Of a DNA stretch of 6,588 bases, positions 5,813-6,588 are shown piece by piece (positions within the stretch are counted from its first letter, which is position 1; every line of letters starts with the position of its first letter). The stretch spans positions 1-6,588 of the forward strand of contig JAEXAG010000130.1 in the NCBI GenBank assembly GCA_023394655.1. Direction: 5' to 3'. Below the pieces are notes generated by a model. The model was not told where the DNA came from. It saw nothing but the letters and a program-made list of their open reading frames with translations, and made no database searches. The translations under genes and the position numbers were made by a program. This DNA comes from Pseudomonadota bacterium. Lineage in GTDB: Bacteria; Pseudomonadota; Gammaproteobacteria; Xanthomonadales; Xanthomonadaceae.

Positions 5813-5874
5813 GCCGCCCGCCGAAGACGGGGCATTGACGCGCCGACCGCGATTCCGCCAGCGGCCGGCTGGGT

Positions 5875-5880
5875 TAGCAT
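5875..5880 (+). promoter_or_regulatory. Candidate -10 box of the S9 peptidase gene
   Basis: TAGCAT matches four of six TATAAT positions, including the important second A and final T. It predicts a start near 5887, about 20 bases before the ATG at 5907. The -35 region (about 5852-5857) is poor. TTGACG at 5835-5840 is a good -35 sequence but has no -10 at the right distance. Confidence 0.35.
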
Positions 5881-5906
5881 CGATCCTTTGCTCGCCGGAT
5901 CCCGTC

Positions 5907-6588
5907 ATGTCCGCACGCCCCGCCGCCCTGCTGCTTGCCCTCGCCCTGCCCATGAGCCACGCCCAGACCCTCCACGCCCCGGAACGGCTCGCTGCCGATG
6001 CCTATGCGCGCGCCGAATCGCGCCTCGCCCACCGCGTCGCTCCGCTGGTGGACGATGCCGCGCAATCGATCACCTGGCATGCCGATGGCCGCCTGACCTG
6101 GGTGACCACGCGCGAAGGCCGCGCGCGCCTGCACGGCCTCGATCCCGCCACGGGCCAGCCGTTCGAGGTGATCCCGCAGGCCGCGATGGCCGACGCGCTC
6201 GCCGACGCCGGCGCCAAGGTGGACGCGGATGCCTTCGCCGCGCGCCTGCGCGACCTGCGCCTCGAAGGCGACACGCTGGCCTTCGGCTTCGGCGGCGATG
6301 ACTGGGAATGCAGCCGCGAGCCGGTCCGCTGCAGCAAGCGCGAACAGCCCGCGCCCAAGGCCGGCGACGGCCCGGCGGTGCGTTCCCCGGATGGCCGCAG
6401 CGAGGCCTTCATCCGCGACTGGAACCTGTGGCTGCGCGATGTCGCCAGCGGCCGCGAAACACCGCTGACCCGCGACGGCAGCACCGATCACGGCTACGCC
6501 ACCGACAACGCCGGCTGGAAGCACACCGATCGCGCGATCCTCGTCTGGTCGCCGGATTCCCGCCGCATCGCCACCTTCCGCCAGGACC
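5907..6588 (+). CDS. S9 family peptidase, DPP IV-like, N-terminal part (3' end outside window)
   Basis: The frame is open from ATG 5907 to the window end, giving 227 residues. Residues 1-19 form a signal peptide (hydrophobic Ala/Leu core, then Ser-His-Ala before Gln20), so the product is exported to the periplasm or beyond. Residues from about 155 match the start of the DPP IV N-terminal beta-propeller: SPDGRSEAFIRDWNLWLRD, then LTRDG, then YATDNAGW (197-204) and VWSPDSRRIATFRQD. This Asp-Asn-Ala-Gly-Trp and Trp-Ser-Pro-Asp-Ser run is characteristic of bacterial DPP IV-type S9 peptidases, which remove Xaa-Pro dipeptides. The catalytic Ser-Asp-His alpha/beta-hydrolase domain would lie several hundred residues further on and is not seen, so activity cannot be judged. 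Cys135 and Cys142 may pair. The ribosome site is weak (GGAT about 8 bases upstream). The gene is divergent from the MATE gene across 143 bases. Confidence 0.88.
   Translation, partial: MSARPAALLLALALPMSHAQTLHAPERLAADAYARAESRLAHRVAPLVDDAAQSITWHADGRLTWVTTREGRARLHGLDPATGQPFEVIPQAAMADALADAGAKVDADAFAARLRDLRLEGDTLAFGFGGDDWECSREPVRCSKREQPAPKAGDGPAVRSPDGRSEAFIRDWNLWLRDVASGRETPLTRDGSTDHGYATDNAGWKHTDRAILVWSPDSRRIATFRQD

Noticed and set aside
3841..5838. Long + strand open frame (665 codons) antisense to sppA and the MATE gene
   Set aside because: It spans two well-supported genes and the gap between them. Its product is rich in His, Arg, Gln and Ala with no domain or membrane pattern, as expected of an antisense frame in GC-rich coding DNA.
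5764..5880. Longer MATE start at 5880 or 5808
   Set aside because: The added residues are Arg/Pro-rich and unlike any MATE N-terminus, and the region holds the likely divergent promoters.
1..6588. Mobile element, CRISPR, tRNA or defence-system content
   Set aside because: I saw no direct repeat array, transposase, integrase, tRNA-like cloverleaf or composition break; the genes are typical core or near-core chromosomal genes.

Overview
The window looks like ordinary chromosomal DNA from a high-GC gammaproteobacterium, most likely of the Xanthomonadaceae/Lysobacter-Luteimonas-Stenotrophomonas group. This assignment is inferred from strong G/C third-position bias, the DUF4124-type envelope proteins, a 67K-type SppA, and a DPP IV-like S9 peptidase typical of these proteolytic bacteria. 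I see no tRNA, rRNA, CRISPR array, insertion sequence, phage gene or other sign of a recent mobile element. No gap between genes exceeds about 150 bases.

Layout, left to right. (1) Positions 1-1024 (+): two overlapping genes for secreted, cysteine-containing proteins of the DUF4124 type. The first is cut by the window edge and the second is complete; their C-terminal parts share a cysteine pattern and look like tandem paralogues. (2) Positions 1113-1502 (+): a small single-domain cupin with a good ribosome binding site, preceded by a palindrome matching the FNR/CRP-type half-site arrangement. (3) Positions 1507-2283 (-): a short-chain dehydrogenase/reductase of the tropinone-reductase-like kind. 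It is convergent with the cupin, with only 4 bases between the stop codons, and starts at GTG behind a perfect AGGAGG. (4) Positions 2357-2390: a strong hairpin terminator. (5) Positions 2406-4328 (-): sppA, the membrane-anchored protease IV, with both catalytic residues present. (6) Positions 4393-5763 (-): a NorM/MdtK-type MATE multidrug efflux transporter with its three key acidic residues conserved. (7) A 143-base divergent promoter region. (8) Positions 5907-6588 (+): the first 227 residues of an exported S9 family (DPP IV-like) prolyl peptidase, running off the window.

How the genes relate: several products act in or across the envelope (DUF4124 proteins, SppA, MATE pump, S9 peptidase), but there is no evident single pathway. 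The MATE gene and sppA run in the same direction 64 bases apart with no terminator between them and may be co-transcribed. The terminator after sppA separates that unit from the SDR gene, which therefore probably has its own promoter. I found no convincing undescribed system. The points most worth a second look are the tandem Cys-pattern paralogues, the FNR-like box before the cupin, and the almost abutting convergent cupin/SDR pair.
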